A stretch of 64,000 nucleotides of DNA. Origin: Candidatus Pantoea varia (lineage in GTDB: Bacteria; Pseudomonadota; Gammaproteobacteria; Enterobacterales; Enterobacteriaceae). Every line of letters starts with the position of its first letter. Position 1 is the stretch's first letter. Below the pieces are notes generated by a model. It was not told the DNA's origin, did no database searches, and worked only from the letters and a program-made list of their open reading frames with translations. This document shows positions 20,781-28,541 of the stretch, in pieces. The position numbers and the translations under genes were made by a program. The stretch lies in assembly GCF_900115075.1 (NCBI RefSeq), contig NZ_FOVG01000003.1:496001-560000 (forward strand). Reading direction: 5' to 3'.

Positions 20781-21578
20781 TTACCAGCCTTTAATCGCAT
20801 CCCCTTTATAGACTTCTTCCGCTTTCGCCGCGACTTCCGGTGACTGCAGCGCAGCCTTCAGCTTCTGAATTTTATCGCTGTCTTTATTATCTTCACGTGA
20901 TACCAGTGCATTCACGTAAGGCGACGAGGCACTTTCCATAAATAAGCCATCGCGGTGTGCTGATAATCCAGCCTGAGCCGAGAAGTTGGTATTAATGATT
21001 GACAGGCTAACGTTGGGATCATCTAACGTGCGGGTCAGTTGTGGGGTGTCCACTTCAACCAGCTTCAGATTTTTTGGATTTTCGATGATATCCAGCGAGG
21101 TCGGTAAATAACCCACACCCTCTTTCAGTTTAATCAGACCCTGCGCCTGCAGCAGCAGCAGGCTGCGTCCCAGCGTGGTGGCTTCGTTAGAGATGGTGAT
21201 AGTGGCACCCTTCTGTAGCTCACTGATGTTTTTGATTTTGTGCGAATAAGCCGCAATCGGGAAGACGAAGGTTTTACCCACTACCGCAAACTTATAGCCG
21301 CGCTCTTTAGACTGTGACTCAAGATACGGCAGGCTCTGGAAGGCGTTAGCATCGACTTCTTTGTTATTCAGCGCTTCATTAGGCAGCACGTAATCATTGA
21401 AGTTAAGCACTTCGACATCAAGCTTGTATTTATCTTTAGCAACCTGCTGAACCACCTGCCAGATCGCTTCATCGGGCCCGGTATTAATCGCAACTTTAAC
21501 TTTGTTATCGTCGTCTTTTGAACAGGCGGATAATAATAAAACAGAACTGGCGAGTAATGCCGTAAAAAGACCTTTCAT
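20781..21578 (-). CDS. NlpA/MetQ-family inner-membrane lipoprotein
   Basis: A 265-residue substrate-binding lipoprotein. The signal peptide ends in LLSAC with Cys followed by SKDDD. The body follows MetQ/NlpA: VDANAFQSLPYL, FPIAAYSHKIK, TISNEATTLGRSLLLLQ, DIIENPKNLKLVEVD. MetQ binds methionine for the MetNI importer; NlpA is the orphan paralogue. No metN or metI is nearby, so this copy is NlpA-like by context. Ligand not certain. Two convergent genes share the terminator after it. Confidence 0.87.
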   Translation of the reverse strand: MKGLFTALLASSVLLLSACSKDDDNKVKVAINTGPDEAIWQVVQQVAKDKYKLDVEVLNFNDYVLPNEALNNKEVDANAFQSLPYLESQSKERGYKFAVVGKTFVFPIAAYSHKIKNISELQKGATITISNEATTLGRSLLLLQAQGLIKLKEGVGYLPTSLDIIENPKNLKLVEVDTPQLTRTLDDPNVSLSIINTNFSAQAGLSAHRDGLFMESASSPYVNALVSREDNKDSDKIQKLKAALQSPEVAAKAEEVYKGDAIKGW

Positions 21579-21850
21579 TATCAGAAATCCCTCAGGTAGT
21601 TGATAGCTTCAAAGATAATACAGAACACACAGGTTGCGTACTGACTGAGGAATATATCTTATAACCACAACGCTGATTTCGAACATTAATTAACCAGCAA
21701 CCCGACCTGCTCAATAATTCTCTGCACCTGTTTCCGGGTTTGCTGGCGGATAGTGGGTTCAATAAGCCCATTAAGCAGCGACGTAATTTTCTTCTACGCT
21801 TACTGGTCAGTCATTACTGGATTTCTATTGAATATTTACAGGGATTAACC

Positions 21851-22234
21851 ATGTCGAAGCAAGATAGCGGGATCAACGCAGTTGAAGTTATGCGCAGCAG
21901 CCAGGCCTGGAATGGTGACGTTATTGAAGCCTATCCCACTGGCGAACCGGAAATCACCGTTATGCGGCTGTCACTGCCTGCTCACACCTCATTGCCCTGG
22001 CACACTCATCCGATGCCGAATGCGGCGTTTATTCTCTCCGGCACTCTGATTGTTGAGGATAAAGAGAGCGGCGAGCAGCGTACTTTCCATGCGGGTGAAG
22101 CCCTCAATGAAACAGTCAACAGCGCGCATCGGGGCTATACCCTGGATGAGCCTGCCGAACTGGTGATCACCTATGCCGGAGTAAAAGGGCAGGAACTGAC
22201 CGAGCCACTGCCGGGGGAACCGGAAGAGTTTTAA
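21851..22234 (+). CDS. Cupin-domain protein
   Basis: Start at ATG 21851 (AGGGA six bases upstream), 127 residues. The cupin barrel is visible in LPWHTHPMPNAAFILSGTL (motif 1, with metal-ligand histidines in HTH and a glycine turn) and the second motif near HAGEALNETVNSAHRG. A metal-binding small-molecule enzyme or sensor is likely; the substrate is unknown. It is a single gene convergent with the ModA-like gene. Confidence 0.82.
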   Translation: MSKQDSGINAVEVMRSSQAWNGDVIEAYPTGEPEITVMRLSLPAHTSLPWHTHPMPNAAFILSGTLIVEDKESGEQRTFHAGEALNETVNSAHRGYTLDEPAELVITYAGVKGQELTEPLPGEPEEF

Positions 22235-22280
22235 ATCATGACGCCTCACGGCAGTGTCTCCCGCTGCCGTGATTCCGCCC

Positions 22281-22961
22281 TTAAGTAAACCCCGCTTCCT
22301 GAAGAACCGCTTTTGCCTGTTCCGATCTCAGAAACGCCGCCAGCCGTCCCGCCTCTGGCGTGATAACCGCACAGGTATAACGCGCAACAGGGTTAACAGC
22401 CTCCGGGATATCAACGACTGTCAGCCCGGCAATCTGACTCAGGGCTCCCCGATAGCTGGCATAGCCGATAAACAGATCCGCCTGATCCGTGTTTATAATC
22501 CATTCCGCCGCGAGCCTGCCTGCGGGAATCGCTGCGGAGTCACGTCCGCCCACCAGCGGGATTGCGCGCTGTCGCACCTCTTTAACCGCCTGGCCCATCC
22601 GGGAGAAAAGTACCTGCGCGTAATCTCCCGACGGATCGGCAGTTGGCGTGGAGGTTGCGATCCGCAGCGAGTCACGGGTGAGCAACTGATACCAGTCATC
22701 TCCTGCCTGCAGCCGATCGCTGCGTACCGTGATGCAGAGCTTATTGGTCGCAAAGGAGATGATCGCCAGTGCCCGCCCGGCAGCCAGCAGTTTCTGCGGA
22801 TGTGCCTCACTGGCGGAAGCAAAGAGATCGCAGGGCTCACCGGCTTCAATCTCTTCGCGCAGCAGACCGGCAGGGCCAAACCGGGTATCGACCGGCTGCT
22901 GAAAGTGCGCCATCAATACGGGCCAGACTGGTTTCAGGCTACCCGCCGCCAGTACGCGCAT
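22281..22961 (-). CDS. ModA-like molybdate-type binding protein without signal peptide
   Basis: A 226-residue protein that begins MRVLAAGSLKPVW, which corresponds to the first strand of mature ModA-type proteins. No signal peptide precedes it, and the start codon overlaps the stop of the gene before it (TAATG), so the start is firm. Other family marks: DLFASASEAHPQKLL, ATSTPTADPSGDYA, and the GYASYR region. Without export it would act in the cytoplasm, or be a sensor rather than a transporter part. It forms a two-gene operon with a class III binding protein, behind a ModE-type operator. Molybdate or tungstate is the likely ligand. Confidence 0.8.
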   Translation of the reverse strand: MRVLAAGSLKPVWPVLMAHFQQPVDTRFGPAGLLREEIEAGEPCDLFASASEAHPQKLLAAGRALAIISFATNKLCITVRSDRLQAGDDWYQLLTRDSLRIATSTPTADPSGDYAQVLFSRMGQAVKEVRQRAIPLVGGRDSAAIPAGRLAAEWIINTDQADLFIGYASYRGALSQIAGLTVVDIPEAVNPVARYTCAVITPEAGRLAAFLRSEQAKAVLQEAGFT

Positions 22962-24010
22962 TATTCGGGCCCCTGATAAGGGGTGCGATAGAAGCGCTGA
23001 TACCAGCTGTTAGCCAGCTTGTTCATGTCCACATCCTGAAACTTCTGCGGATAGAGTTTTTTCGCCATCCACAATTCGCCAATCCCCATCGCTTCCGGCA
23101 TCGGATAACCCCAGGCTTTGGCGTAGTCCGGCATCAGCCAGACGCGATGATTTTTAACCGCGCCAATCGCCTGCCATTGCGGTGAGCTATTGATTTCCTT
23201 CACGACAGAGGGGTAGCGATCCTGAACAAAAATTACCTGCGGATCCCAGGCGATCACCTGCTCCATCGACACGGTTTTAAATCCTTGCACAGACGACGCA
23301 GCGACGTTGACCGCGCCCGCATGCAGCATCATCAGGCCGGTATATTTCCCTGAGCCATAAGTGGTCAGTTCCGGATTGGCCATATAGGCACGAATACGTT
23401 TTTCCGGCGGAATATCCTTCAGGCGGTCGCTGACAATTTTGCGCCCCTCATCGGTGGCCTCAATCAGCGCTTTAGCTTCTGCGGGTTTATTCACGATCTC
23501 ACCAATCAGCGTAATGCCTTCACGCAGCCCTTTGTCGTAAGCCATCTCCTCGTCATCAAGGGTCGGATTCATTTTGGCTTTTTCACCCGGCTGGTCATGA
23601 CGCAGCGAGATAGCCACGACAGGAATCCCCAGCGCGGTAATGCTGTCGATCATCTCATGCGGCGCGTAATTGGTCACAAACACCACCTGCGGATGCAGCG
23701 CCACCAGTTTTTCAGGATCGACATGCGTCAGATCGCCCAGCGTGGCTTTCTGGTTCAGCTCGGGAGCCAGGCGGGCATAACTGTCGCCGAGCTGCTGCTT
23801 CCAGTTCGCCATCACACCGACGATTTTATCGGTGGCGTTCATCTGCACCAGCAGGTTCAGCGTCTGATGCTGAAGCACCACAATGCGATCGACGTGGTCT
23901 GGAATCGTGACCTGACGGCCAATCTGATCGGTAATCTGGCGCGTTGCCTGCGAAGTAAGCGGAAGGAGTATCAGTAAACCGAGTGTGCATGCCTGCCAGA
24001 AGCGCTTCAT
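22961..24010 (-). CDS. Class III (BtuF/FecB/MolA-type) substrate-binding protein
   Basis: A 349-residue periplasmic protein with a signal peptide (FWQACTLGLLILLPLTSQA). Two lobes joined by a long helix: first lobe TIPDHVDRIVVLQHQTLNLL, LGDLTHVDPEKLVALHPQVVFV; second lobe MSMEQ-like VSMEQVIAWDPQVIFVQDRY. This class binds siderophores, cobalamin or, as in Haemophilus MolA, molybdate. No FecCD-type permease or ATPase is near. The ModE-type palindrome 16 bases upstream and the ModA-like partner make an oxyanion or a molybdenum complex the best guess; iron chelate remains possible. Confidence 0.85.
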   Translation of the reverse strand: MKRFWQACTLGLLILLPLTSQATRQITDQIGRQVTIPDHVDRIVVLQHQTLNLLVQMNATDKIVGVMANWKQQLGDSYARLAPELNQKATLGDLTHVDPEKLVALHPQVVFVTNYAPHEMIDSITALGIPVVAISLRHDQPGEKAKMNPTLDDEEMAYDKGLREGITLIGEIVNKPAEAKALIEATDEGRKIVSDRLKDIPPEKRIRAYMANPELTTYGSGKYTGLMMLHAGAVNVAASSVQGFKTVSMEQVIAWDPQVIFVQDRYPSVVKEINSSPQWQAIGAVKNHRVWLMPDYAKAWGYPMPEAMGIGELWMAKKLYPQKFQDVDMNKLANSWYQRFYRTPYQGPE

Positions 24011-24025
24011 TAACTATCCTCAAAA

Positions 24026-24053
24026 ATCGTTATACATCAGATTATATAGCGAT
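24026..24053 (-). promoter_or_regulatory. ModE-type operator
   Basis: ATCGTTATA (24026-24034) and TATAGCGAT (24045-24053) form an inverted repeat with one mismatch. The core CGTTAT-N12-ATAGCG has the same 24-base geometry as the E. coli modA operator (CGTTAT-N12-ATAACG). It lies 16 bases upstream of the binding-protein start codon, so ModE with molybdate would block the promoter. Confidence 0.75.
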
Positions 24054-24225
24054 TAGTGACGGGCGTCACGGCACTGATTATGTGCAACGCCCATTGCTGG
24101 CTCACCATCCCGGTGCCTTATTAATCCTGTTGCCGCTATTTGTCTGATTCTTATGGTTTTAATTTCTGGCACGCCATTTGCTGAAGTCTGAACAGTAAGC
24201 AGCGTTCGACACAACTGATAGCAAA

Positions 24226-24320
24226 TAGCTGGCTAGGGTTCCGGTTCACGCAGGTGAATGTCTGGTCCGAGAGCTAGCGACCTCTGCGAGGTTACACGGC
24301 GGGACAAAAGCCCGGGAGAC
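24226..24320 (+). ncRNA. Guanidine-I (ykkC) riboswitch
   Basis: The conserved blocks of the ykkC class are all present in order: CTAGGGTTCCG (24233-24243), hairpin TTCAC-GCAG-GTGAA, TGGTCCGAGAGC (24263-24274), hairpin CCT-CTGCG-AGG, ACACGGCGGGACAAAAG and CCCGGGAGA (to 24319). The class binds guanidinium and turns expression on. It precedes an ABC importer and carboxylase operon, the usual target of this riboswitch. Confidence 0.95.
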
Positions 24321-24360
24321 AGCGGCACCATCTGGTGTCTTGCGCTGCTCCCGTTTTTTT
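24314..24360 (+). terminator. Riboswitch-controlled terminator
   Basis: GGGAG (24314-24318) pairs with CTCCC (24348-24352), with inner pairs AGCG/CGCT and GCACC/GGTGT, followed by GTTTTTTT. The 5' arm is part of the ligand-bound riboswitch (CCCGGGAGA), so guanidine binding would prevent terminator formation. Confidence 0.92.
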
Positions 24361-24380
24361 GTGCCAACCAGAGGTCAACC

Positions 24381-25436
24381 ATGAAGAAATCACCCCTCCT
24401 GACGCTTATTCTGTCGCTGACGCTGCTGGTCAGCACGCCGTCTTCCGCCGCAGTCAAAAAAGAGTTCAATATCTGCTGGACCATCTACGCGGGCTGGATG
24501 CCCTGGGGCACCATCAGCAACGAGAAAATCATCGATAAATGGGCCAGCAAATACGGCATCAAAATTCATATCACCCAGCTCAATGACTATATCGAGTCGA
24601 TCAACCAGTACACCGCCGGACAGTTCGACGGCTGCACCATGACCAATATGGATGCGCTGACCATTCCTGCGGCAGGGGGCGTTGACTCGACGGCGCTGAT
24701 CACCGGCAGCTACTCCGATGGTAACGACGGCGTGGTGCTGAAAGGGGAAAATAAGAAACTCAGCGATCTGAAAGGCATGTCGGTCTATCTGCCTGCGCTG
24801 TCGGTTTCTCACTACCTGCTGGTACGGGGTCTTGAGAAGGCCGGACTGCAGGAAAAAGATGTCAAAGTCGTGAACACCTCTGATGCCGATATCGTTTCAG
24901 CGTTCGGAACCCGCAACGTCAAGGCGGCCGTGGCCTGGAACCCGCAGCTTTCTGTCATCAAAAAGACGCCACAAACTACCGAAGTGTTCAGCTCATCGGC
25001 CGTGCCGGGCGAGTTGATTGACATGATGGTGGTGAATACCGACACCCTGAAAGACAATCCCGCACTCGGCAAGGCGCTGACCGGCGCCTGGTTTGAGATG
25101 ATGGCGAAAATGCAGGCCGGGGATACGCAGGCGCTGAGCGCAATGGCTGCCGATTCCGGTACTGACCTCGCGGGTTACAAGGCGCAGTTGAAAACCACCC
25201 ACCTGTTCTGGACCCCCGCAGAAACCCAGACCTTTGTCGCTTCACCTGATATTGCGAAAACCATGCAGCGTGTAGCCGCGTTCTCCTTTGATAAAGGATT
25301 ACTCGGCGATGGTGCGCAAAGCGCTGACTTCATCGGCATGAGCTTCCCTGGCAACGTCACCGTCGGCGATAAAGCAAACATCAAACTGCGCTTTGACGAC
25401 AGCTATCTGAAGATGGCCGCTGCGGGCAAGCTCTAA
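24381..25436 (+). CDS. Guanidine-operon ABC transporter substrate-binding protein (NitT/TauA type)
   Basis: ATG at 24381 with GAGGT six bases upstream; 351 residues. A signal peptide (LLTLILSLTLLVSTPSSAA) is followed by EFNICWTIYAGWMPWG, a cation-friendly aromatic start typical of the 'putative urea ABC transporter' binding proteins seen beside urea carboxylase. NMDALTIPAAGGVDSTALI and VVAWNPQ-like segments fit the NMT1/TauA fold. Given the guanidine-I riboswitch directly upstream, the ligand is probably guanidine or a guanidine derivative rather than urea; that is inference. Confidence 0.9.
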   Translation: MKKSPLLTLILSLTLLVSTPSSAAVKKEFNICWTIYAGWMPWGTISNEKIIDKWASKYGIKIHITQLNDYIESINQYTAGQFDGCTMTNMDALTIPAAGGVDSTALITGSYSDGNDGVVLKGENKKLSDLKGMSVYLPALSVSHYLLVRGLEKAGLQEKDVKVVNTSDADIVSAFGTRNVKAAVAWNPQLSVIKKTPQTTEVFSSSAVPGELIDMMVVNTDTLKDNPALGKALTGAWFEMMAKMQAGDTQALSAMAADSGTDLAGYKAQLKTTHLFWTPAETQTFVASPDIAKTMQRVAAFSFDKGLLGDGAQSADFIGMSFPGNVTVGDKANIKLRFDDSYLKMAAAGKL

Positions 25437-25460
25437 TCACCGATCTCAGGAGTTTTTGCC

Positions 25461-26276
25461 ATGCGCCACATCAATCGCTACCCCCGGCAGGGAATGCGCC
25501 TGACGCTGATGCTGTTACCGTTTGTGCTGCTGATCGCCGTCTGGTTTATCAGTTCGGCAGTGCGTCTGGAGGCTAATCCACAGGACAAACTGCTGCCCGG
25601 TCTGTCGCAAATGATCGCAGCCATCGACCGGATGGCATTTACGCCGGACAAGCGCAGCGGGGAGTATCTGCTGTGGGCGGATACGTGGATTAGCTTAAGC
25701 CGTCTGCTGACCGGCCTCGTGATCTCATCGCTAATCGGTCTCTGCATCGGTGTGGCTGCGGGCGTCTTCCCGATGACCCGCGCCGCACTGTCACCGTTCA
25801 TGACCGTGGTGTCGATGATCCCGCCGCTGGCGTTGCTGCCGATGCTGTTTATCGTCTTTGGGCTGGATGAACTATCAAAAGTGATGCTGATCGTCATCGG
25901 CATTACGCCGATGCTGGCACGCGATCTGGAACATCGGGCGCGGGAGATCCCCGCGGAGCTGTTCATCAAAGCGCAAACCCTGGGGGCGAATAGCTGGACG
26001 GTGGTGCTGCGGGTCGTGCTTCCGCAGCTCTTATCGCGGCTGATCACCTCGCTGCGTCTGCTGCTTGGCTCCGCATGGCTGTTTCTGATCTCAGCCGAAG
26101 CCATTTCCGCTACCGCCGGGCTGGGTTATCGCATTTTCCTGGTGCGTCGCTATATGGCGATGGATGTGATCATTCCTTATGTCATCTGGATCACGCTGCT
26201 GGCGTGGCTGATGGATCTTGCGCTGCGTCAGTTGCACAAAGCCTGTTTCCCCTGGGCGGAAGGAGGCCGGGAATGA
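25461..26276 (+). CDS. Guanidine-operon ABC transporter permease
   Basis: A 271-residue SsuC/TauC-type permease with about six helices. The ATPase docking loop is near IPAELFIKAQTLGANSWTVV, the equivalent of the EAA motif. Starts 24 bases after the binding-protein gene (AGGAG before it) and its stop overlaps the next start by four bases (ATGA), so it is coupled to the ATPase. Confidence 0.92.
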   Translation: MRHINRYPRQGMRLTLMLLPFVLLIAVWFISSAVRLEANPQDKLLPGLSQMIAAIDRMAFTPDKRSGEYLLWADTWISLSRLLTGLVISSLIGLCIGVAAGVFPMTRAALSPFMTVVSMIPPLALLPMLFIVFGLDELSKVMLIVIGITPMLARDLEHRAREIPAELFIKAQTLGANSWTVVLRVVLPQLLSRLITSLRLLLGSAWLFLISAEAISATAGLGYRIFLVRRYMAMDVIIPYVIWITLLAWLMDLALRQLHKACFPWAEGGRE

Positions 26277-27058
26277 GTTTTATCGAAATCAAAAATATCT
26301 GGCAGGAGTATGGCGACCACGTGGTGCTGGAACGCATCAACCTGCAGGTGAAAGAGGGCGAATTCTGCTCGCTGGTGGGAGCATCCGGCTGCGGTAAGTC
26401 GACGTTTTTACGCCTGCTGCTGGGACAGGAAAAGCCAACGCGGGGGGCGATCACCCTGGATGGCGAGCAACTGCCCGGAGAGCCGGATCGCAGCCGTGGC
26501 GTGGTGTTTCAGCGCTATTCAGTTTTCCCCCATCTCAACGTGCTGGATAACGTCGCCATTGGCCTCGAACTTCCGGCTTCACCCTTTACCGGGCGGCTGT
26601 TTGGTGCCAGGAAACGGCAGGCCAGGGAACAGGCAAAACAGATGCTGGTAAAAGTCGGGCTGGGCCATTCGCTGGATAAATATCCGGCGCAGCTTTCTGG
26701 CGGCATGCAGCAGCGGCTGGCAATTGCTCAGGCATTTGTGATGCAGCCGCGCGTGCTGCTGCTGGATGAGCCGTTTGGCGCGCTGGACCCCGGCATACGC
26801 AAAGATATGCATGCGCTGCTGCTCCAGCTGTGGAGCGAAACCCGGATGACGGTGTTTATGGTCACTCACGACCTTGCCGAAGGCTTCAATCTGGGTACCC
26901 GGCTGCTGGTTTTCGACAAAGTGCGCATCGACCCGCAGGCCCCTAATGCGTGGGGCGCGCGTATCACTTACGACATCCCACTTAATGAAACGCGGCTCTC
27001 TCAGCTGGCGACCGCCAGCAAGAACAACATTTATTCCCTTAAGGAGATTGCTCAATGA
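26273..27058 (+). CDS. Guanidine-operon ABC transporter ATPase
   Basis: ATG at 26273 (AGGAGG upstream), 261 residues. Walker A GASGCGKST, signature LSGGMQQRLAIAQA, Walker B VLLLDEPFGALD, switch region MVTHDLAEGF: an SsuB/TauB-type import ATPase. Its stop overlaps the next gene's start by four bases. Together with the two genes before it, it forms one importer. Confidence 0.93.
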   Translation: MSFIEIKNIWQEYGDHVVLERINLQVKEGEFCSLVGASGCGKSTFLRLLLGQEKPTRGAITLDGEQLPGEPDRSRGVVFQRYSVFPHLNVLDNVAIGLELPASPFTGRLFGARKRQAREQAKQMLVKVGLGHSLDKYPAQLSGGMQQRLAIAQAFVMQPRVLLLDEPFGALDPGIRKDMHALLLQLWSETRMTVFMVTHDLAEGFNLGTRLLVFDKVRIDPQAPNAWGARITYDIPLNETRLSQLATASKNNIYSLKEIAQ

Positions 27059-27783
27059 CAGCACTTTTTCATTCAGCACCAAGCCTGCGCGAAGAGCAGC
27101 TGCCAGGCGGAGCGCATACCTCGCTGATTCTGCGCAAAGGGCAGATTCTGCGCCTGACCGACATCGAGGGCGGCGCGAACGTCAGCATGATGATGCTCAA
27201 TCCGCATGAGAAAAGTGAACGACTGAATCTGCCGGATACCCTGAAAGGCCAGCACACCGCCTGCCTGACCACCGGCCACTGTTTCTACTCCGATATGGGC
27301 CGCGTGATGGCCGCGATCGTTGCGGATAGCTGTGGCTGGCATGATCCGTTTGGCGGCGTCCTCAACGCGGCGGAAACACAGGAGAAGTACGGTGCCGGTC
27401 GCTATCAGGAGCGGCGCAACGGCTTCTACCGCAACGGCGTGGATAATCTGCTGGTTGAGATGGGGAAATGGGATCTGGGCCTGGAAGACCTGCTGATGGT
27501 CGTCAACTTTTTCAGCAAGGTTACGGTGGATGAAGCGGGCTGCTTCGGGTTCAGCGCGGACAACAGCCGCGCGGGAGATTTCGTTGAGCTGTTCGCGCCC
27601 ATGGACGTGCTGATGGTGCTGACTGCGCTGCCACATCCGCAGGATCCCGCCACCGACTATCTTCCGCGTCCGGTCCAGCTGAGCTGGTATCAGGCCGACG
27701 ATATGCAGGCCGTCAGCGATGCGATGGTCACGCGGGGTGAAAACCAGCGCGCGTTTCAAAATACCCAACTTTTTGCACTGTAA
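27055..27783 (+). CDS. Urea-amidolyase-associated protein, carboxyguanidine deiminase subunit (first)
   Basis: A 242-residue member of the DUF1989 family, of the type called UAAP1. Marks: [58 protein letters not shown]. In characterised guanidine pathways the two associated proteins form carboxyguanidine deiminase (CgdAB), which converts carboxyguanidine to allophanate and ammonia. The two DUF1989 genes here are consecutive and between importer and carboxylase, exactly the known arrangement. Which of them is CgdA and which CgdB I leave open. Confidence 0.88.
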   Translation: MTALFHSAPSLREEQLPGGAHTSLILRKGQILRLTDIEGGANVSMMMLNPHEKSERLNLPDTLKGQHTACLTTGHCFYSDMGRVMAAIVADSCGWHDPFGGVLNAAETQEKYGAGRYQERRNGFYRNGVDNLLVEMGKWDLGLEDLLMVVNFFSKVTVDEAGCFGFSADNSRAGDFVELFAPMDVLMVLTALPHPQDPATDYLPRPVQLSWYQADDMQAVSDAMVTRGENQRAFQNTQLFAL

Positions 27784-27793
27784 GGAGACTGCG

Positions 27794-28429
27794 ATGAACC
27801 TTATTAACTCCGATCGTCGTCCAGAAGATGCTGTCTATCGCCACGTGATCCCGGCAGGCGAGCCGTGGCTGTTCGACGTGAAAAAAGGGCAAACGCTGCG
27901 CCTGCTCGACCTCGAAGGCAATCAGGCGATTGATACCCTGTTTTACAACACTGACAACCCGCGAGAACGCTACGATCCTCAGCGCACGCTGCGTCGTCAG
28001 GGAAAGGTCTATCTGACCACCGGCAGCGTACTCTATTCGAATCTCGGCAACCCGCTGCTGACGATCGTCGCCGACACCTGTGGCCGCCACGATACCCTGG
28101 GGGGAGCCTGCTCGCAGGAGAGCAACACCGTGCGCTATGCCCAGGAGAAGCGCTACATGCATAGCTGTCGGGATAACTTCCTTTGCGCCTGCCTGCACGA
28201 TGGCCGCCTGCATAAGCGCGATATCGGCGCTAACATCAACTTTTTCATGAACGTTCCGGTCACGCCTGAAGGCGGTCTGACCTTTGAGGACGGCTTATCT
28301 GCGCCCGGCAAATACGTTGAACTGGTGGCGGCTTGTAACGTGATGGTGCTGATCTCCAACTGTCCGCAACTGAATAACCCCTGTAACGGCTGGAACCCGA
28401 CACCCGCCGAAGTGCTGGTCTGGAACTGA
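27794..28429 (+). CDS. Urea-amidolyase-associated protein, carboxyguanidine deiminase subunit (second)
   Basis: ATG at 27794 with AAGGAG upstream; 211 residues, DUF1989, of the type called UAAP2. Marks: [73 protein letters not shown]. The cysteine and histidine segments are candidate metal or substrate ligands. It is the homologue of the gene before it and would be the second half of the deiminase. The riboswitch-like element downstream separates it from the carboxylase gene by 112 bases. Confidence 0.88.
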   Translation: MNLINSDRRPEDAVYRHVIPAGEPWLFDVKKGQTLRLLDLEGNQAIDTLFYNTDNPRERYDPQRTLRRQGKVYLTTGSVLYSNLGNPLLTIVADTCGRHDTLGGACSQESNTVRYAQEKRYMHSCRDNFLCACLHDGRLHKRDIGANINFFMNVPVTPEGGLTFEDGLSAPGKYVELVAACNVMVLISNCPQLNNPCNGWNPTPAEVLVWN

Positions 28430-28477
28430 GCCAGCCCGATGCACCTGGCACCGGTCACAAATTTTGTGCTGGTCAGC

Positions 28478-28530
28478 CCCGGGGACGGCCCCAGGGAATT
28501 TCGAATTTTGCGGGACGACCCGCATCCCTG
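28478..28530 (+). ncRNA. Guanidine-II (mini-ykkC) riboswitch inside the operon
   Basis: Two hairpins with the diagnostic ACGR loops: GGGG-ACGG-CCCC (28481-28492, extended by CCC/GGG with a bulged A) and GCGGG-ACGA-CCCGC (28510-28523), 17 bases apart. That is the mini-ykkC architecture, where each loop binds one guanidinium. CAGGGA (28492-28497) can also pair with TCCCTG (28525-28530), giving an alternative fold next to the carboxylase ribosome site, so control of translation start is plausible. Confidence 0.88.
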
Positions 28531-28541
28531 AGAGTTCGCTT

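Noticed and set aside
21686..21787. Minus-strand fragment LIEPTIRQQ..VGLLVN, possibly the tail of a lost regulator
   Set aside because: Only about 33 codons before in-frame stops, and no family could be assigned.
22254..22976. 240-residue open frame on the plus strand
   Set aside because: It is antisense to the ModA-like gene, full of arginine-rich low-sense sequence, and lacks a ribosome site.
28464..28541. In-frame upstream extension of the carboxylase
   Set aside because: It would translate the guanidine-II hairpins; the ATG at 28542 begins at the conserved biotin carboxylase N-terminus.
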